Source: Paraburkholderia heleia NBRC 101817 (GTDB lineage: Bacteria > Pseudomonadota > Gammaproteobacteria > Burkholderiales > Burkholderiaceae). From it: a DNA stretch of 64,000 nucleotides. Position numbers and translations under genes: made by a program. Under the pieces are notes generated by a model that ran no database searches, had not been told where the DNA came from, and saw nothing but the letters and a program-made list of their open reading frames with translations. Location: NCBI RefSeq assembly GCF_000739775.1, contig NZ_BBJH01000012.1:62001-126000 (forward strand). The letters are read 5' to 3'. Positions 61,464 through 64,000 of the stretch are shown piece after piece (position 1 is the first letter of the stretch; each line of letters begins with the position of its first letter).

Positions 61464-62249
61464 ATGAAACATGTCTCTCGACGCCGTTCAAACGAACTCC
61501 AGCGCAGGGCATCTACAGTGGATCATCTGCTGGCTGATACGCCTGCACTGGTGATGCGTCTTGCATCCGCTTCGGACATTCCTTCGCTTGTCGATTCATT
61601 CGGCAACGCAGCCACGACGCTTGGCTTCCCCCATTATGTCATCAGCCGCGTCATGCGCAGCCGCTCGAGCAGCCCGCGCCACACGGCGATAGAAATGATC
61701 GGTGCCCACTACCCGCGGGAGTGGGTACAGTATTACCAGGGGCGGGATTACGCGGCCACCGATCCCGTTCATCGGGCTGCGTTCATCCAGTCCACGCCTT
61801 ACCGGTGGCACGATATCGCCGGCCTGAGCAAAGCCGAACGTCGTCTGCTGGACGAAGCAAAAGAGGCAGGGCTGCCTGGCGGCCTAAGCGTCCCGGTTCA
61901 TCAGGCCGATGGCAGTGTCGTGCTGTTCAATCTGTCCGGCCCCCTTCATTCCGTGAACGATGCCATCAAATCACGGATCGCCTGTCTGGTCAGCACACAG
62001 TGTCACTGCGAACTGCATCGGCTCTCACCGATACCGCGCCGCAGGGCCTCCCGCCTGCTGACGCCGTGTCAGATCGTATGCCTGACCTGGGTCGCCCGCG
62101 GTAAAACCTCGGCCGAAATCGGCGAAATTCTCGGGCGATCTCACTATACCGTTGACTACCACATCGGAAAGGCAATGGAGGCGCTCAACATGTGCAGCCG
62201 GACGGCCGCCGTCGTCTACGCGAGCGTCCAGGGCATCATCAAACCCTGA
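61464..62249 (+). CDS. luxR: LuxR-family quorum-sensing regulator, 261 aa
   Basis: The autoinducer-binding domain shows the conserved WVQYYQGRDYAATDPVHRA (Trp, Tyr, Asp-Pro) and GLPGGLSVPVH. The C-terminal LuxR helix-turn-helix is LTPCQIVCLTWVARGKTSAEIGEILGRSHYTVDYHIGKAMEALN. The usual Glu after LTxR is altered (PCQIV), a minor deviation. ATG 61464 gives a standard length; upstream codons are poor. It precedes luxI in the same direction, 165 bp apart. Confidence 0.93.
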   Translation: MKHVSRRRSNELQRRASTVDHLLADTPALVMRLASASDIPSLVDSFGNAATTLGFPHYVISRVMRSRSSSPRHTAIEMIGAHYPREWVQYYQGRDYAATDPVHRAAFIQSTPYRWHDIAGLSKAERRLLDEAKEAGLPGGLSVPVHQADGSVVLFNLSGPLHSVNDAIKSRIACLVSTQCHCELHRLSPIPRRRASRLLTPCQIVCLTWVARGKTSAEIGEILGRSHYTVDYHIGKAMEALNMCSRTAAVVYASVQGIIKP

Positions 62250-62322
62250 ACCGGTTTTTTCCGACAGCTCCATCACACCTGCTGTACATCGCCGTGCAGG
62301 CAACGTGCCTCGGCGCACGCTT

Positions 62323-62350
62323 ACGTGCTGACCGACACCCTCCTAAAGCT
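62323..62350 (+). promoter_or_regulatory. luxI promoter elements
   Basis: ACGTGCTGACCGACA (62323-62337) is repeated exactly at 63155-63169 beyond luxI. It overlaps ACACCCTCCTAAAGCT (62335-62350), which recurs before the biosynthetic operon. Both are candidates for LuxR-type binding or promoter sequence. The luxI ATG is 64 bp downstream. Confidence 0.55.
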
Positions 62351-62414
62351 CCGAGTTTCCGCGCCCCAGATGCGCTGATAGCGTCGTGTCAAAAGCTGAC
62401 ACCTGGAGGAGCCC

Positions 62415-63128
62415 ATGTCATACATCGTCGCCGGCAGGCTTGATGAGCTGCCACCGGATATCCATTGCCGTCTCGGAATCTTCCGCCACAAGGTCTTCGT
62501 CGAGCGCCTGCACTGGGAAATACCCGGCGTCCGCCAGGATGCCACAAGCGAGTGGGATGAATTCGACGGAGCTAATACCGTCCATCTGGTCGCCCTGTCC
62601 GGAGGCGACGAGGTCGTTGGATGTGCCCGGCTTATGCCGACCACTGGGCCCTATCTGCTCCGCAACGTCTTTCCGGAACTTGCGGGTCCAGGCCCCCTGC
62701 CGTCATCGCGCTCGATATGGGAGATGTCGCGATTCGCTGGTTCAGGGCTACCGGACCGTCGAACGGGCTCGACGTCGGGCATGTCCCTGTTCCCGTATGC
62801 CATGGCACTCGCACTCTCGTTCGGCGCAACACGCGTGATCGGCGTGGTCTCATGTTCTATCGCCCGTTTATACCGACGCTTCGGACTGGAACTGCACGAT
62901 ATGGACGTTAATGCGTCTGCCACCTCCGGCATCGTTGCATGCTCAATCGATCTGGCGCCTCCCACTTTCCATAAACTCCAGTGCGATCCGCTTATATTGC
63001 TGGACGCCGTTACCCGCTTCGGCGAGCTATCCCTTCCCGAACGTAGCGAACATTCCCGGCATGCGTGCGATGAGACGTCCACCGCAGTCTCGAACAAAGG
63101 GGCGACGCGTAAGCAGGCGACCGTCTAG
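62415..63128 (+). CDS. luxI: LuxI-family acyl-homoserine-lactone synthase, 237 aa
   Basis: All LuxI landmarks are present: FRHKVFVERLHWE (Arg, Phe, Trp), SEWDEFDGANTVHLVAL (Asp pair), VVGCARLMPTTGPYLL (Arg), WEMSRFA (Glu, Arg) and a C-terminal acyl-pocket domain. GGAGG precedes the ATG. It should make the signal sensed by the LuxR beside it. Chain length cannot be read from the sequence. Confidence 0.95.
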   Translation: MSYIVAGRLDELPPDIHCRLGIFRHKVFVERLHWEIPGVRQDATSEWDEFDGANTVHLVALSGGDEVVGCARLMPTTGPYLLRNVFPELAGPGPLPSSRSIWEMSRFAGSGLPDRRTGSTSGMSLFPYAMALALSFGATRVIGVVSCSIARLYRRFGLELHDMDVNASATSGIVACSIDLAPPTFHKLQCDPLILLDAVTRFGELSLPERSEHSRHACDETSTAVSNKGATRKQATV

Positions 63129-63144
63129 GCAACTGGACCCTTGC

Positions 63145-63164
63145 GTCAGCACACACGTGCTGAC
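63145..63164. repeat. Perfect 20-bp palindrome just after luxI
   Basis: GTCAGCAC-ACAC-GTGCTGAC, 8-bp arms with a 4-base centre, the size of a lux box. Its right half and the following bases repeat upstream of luxI. It lies between the luxI stop and the end of a convergent gene, so it could instead act as a shared transcript-end hairpin, though no T-tract follows. Confidence 0.65.
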
Positions 63165-63712
63165 CGACAATGATGCCTGTTGTCGGCCTCCTTCAACCAG
63201 TCTGGCCGGATCGCCGATGCGTATGCCTGACCGCTGCGCGAAGCCTCCCCATTCTGTTGTGAACTCAAGCCAAGGCGCTCATCGATCGCGTGAGCCACGG
63301 TCGCAGACTTCGGAGGATGATCGTGATCGCAGTCACCCCAGAAGGTACACATCGCATCGAACAGAATGGACAGGATCGATGTCACGTAGGGCAGTTTCAA
63401 GACGACGCCCTGACCGGGTCGGTCGCTCGCCGGCGAGCCGCAATGCCCCTCGAATCCGTCGCTGGGCATCATGATCCGAAGAGAGTCGAGTTCTCGCTGC
63501 AGGCGGTCTTCAACCGAATAGTGAACGGTCGCCGAGTGCGCAAGCGCCCTGCGTAACTCGCAGAGCTGCCGGTCCTTCAGCTCAACGCATCGTGTCAACC
63601 GACGGACCTCGGCTTCGGCCCGCTGCAAACGCCGATCAAGGACTGCGTTTGCAGATGGCATCGGCGAGACGTTGTCCATTTCAGTGGCGGTCCATTCATT
63701 GAGCTCTTTCAT
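63146..63712 (-). CDS. Hypothetical coiled-coil protein, 188 aa
   Basis: ATG 63712 is chosen because AGGGA lies upstream; earlier codons look non-coding. Residues about 20-75 form a coiled coil (LDRRLQRAEAEVRRLTRCVELKDRQLCELRRAL, VEDRLQRELDSLRIM). A short hydrophobic stretch (VLKLPYVTSILSILFDAMCTFWGD) and a polar tail follow. I do not recognise the family. It converges on luxI. Confidence 0.6.
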   Translation of the reverse strand: MKELNEWTATEMDNVSPMPSANAVLDRRLQRAEAEVRRLTRCVELKDRQLCELRRALAHSATVHYSVEDRLQRELDSLRIMMPSDGFEGHCGSPASDRPGQGVVLKLPYVTSILSILFDAMCTFWGDCDHDHPPKSATVAHAIDERLGLSSQQNGEASRSGQAYASAIRPDWLKEADNRHHCRSARVC

Positions 63713-64000
63713 GATGTTCCCTGCCTCAAATGCGGATACGTGTCTTGTTCCGCCCGCGCCCGTTTCTCGCTGTCCCTGCAAATGGAGTAACGCGCGCAGT
63801 TACCGCCAGCGATCAATCGTGTAAGTTGATCGCGGCGGAGGTATGGGCTTTACCCACGTATCTTTTTTCGGTTTTCTCAGACAAAATATCAACTGCGAAA
63901 AACGGCAGGGTACATCTCATCTGAACCGGCACGCATATACAGCAGCGGAACCTATCGTTTAGGCGTGAGAGCCAAGAAGCGATTACGGAACGCCCCTGAC
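63713..64000. promoter_or_regulatory. Upstream region of the coiled-coil gene with an 8-bp palindrome
   Basis: GCGATCAA (63809-63816) and TTGATCGC (63826-63833) form a perfect inverted repeat with a 9-base spacer, about 100 bp upstream of the coiled-coil gene. The remainder up to the window end shows no gene. Confidence 0.5.

Noticed and set aside
61264..61467. A 67-aa plus-strand frame between IS630 and luxR
   Set aside because: It begins beside a 29-bp palindrome, lacks a ribosome site and has no recognisable features; it is more likely a regulatory region.
62281..62306. CCTGC-n13-GCAGG as a lux box upstream of luxI
   Set aside because: The arms are only 5 bp and the total span (23 bp) does not fit a 20-bp lux box; the repeated elements nearby are better candidates.

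Overview
The window is high-GC DNA with the gene style of Burkholderiaceae (Burkholderia/Paraburkholderia/Caballeronia). Its backbone is conjugative: a ParB-like protein, an Stb-like maintenance operon, a complete VirB/VirD4 type IV secretion system, a relaxase and a primase. It is therefore most likely part of a plasmid, megaplasmid or integrative conjugative element. No replication initiator or integrase is visible.

Layout. (1) 1-2767: mostly eroded, non-coding DNA with a cluster of hairpin repeats, a broken cupin gene and strong inverted repeats. (2) 2768-8902: plasmid housekeeping (DUF932 protein, ParB-like protein, small plasmid proteins, Stb-like operon), then about 0.9 kb of non-coding DNA rich in a TACGCAC motif. 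(3) 9848-13252: a lower-GC cargo cluster of an Lrp-type regulator, a BesD-like iron/2-oxoglutarate amino-acid halogenase, a PLP enzyme of the serine hydroxymethyltransferase fold and a LysE-type exporter. (4) 13440-15818: nested mobile-element debris (group II intron, IS4-like unit, second reverse transcriptase, broken DNA methylase). (5) 15839-34331, minus strand: relaxase, MobC-like, KfrB/LPD7-type protein, primase, VirD4 (split in two), VirB11-10-9-8-7-5-6-4-3-2-1 and two accessory genes. (6) 34332-37687: toxin-antitoxin remnants, a small AlpA-type regulator pair and an intact Xre/RES toxin-antitoxin module. (7) 38346-49686: an amide-uptake and hydrolysis locus (branched-chain-type ABC transporter, two paralogous amidases, DUF1185 protein, porin, two tandem Xre regulators with duplicated operators, GntR regulator). 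(8) 49906-60032: a ten-gene biosynthetic operon, followed by an IS630 element and a LuxR/LuxI quorum-sensing pair (61464-63128).

Two systems stand out. The halogenase cluster looks like a self-contained pathway that chlorinates a free amino acid, processes it with a PLP enzyme and exports the product. The quorum-sensing-linked operon encodes a carrier protein, an AMP-forming ligase and a PLP decarboxylase resembling the exosortase-A-associated trio. It also encodes two acyl-CoA dehydrogenase-like proteins and two KAS III pairs, each pair made of one member with an intact Cys-His-Asn triad and one in which the Cys is Gly. That arrangement recalls PqsB/PqsC but is duplicated. A 16-bp sequence shared by the luxI promoter region and the start of the operon links them. 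The product is not predictable from sequence.

All assignments come from reading the sequence and remembered family features; no database search was run.
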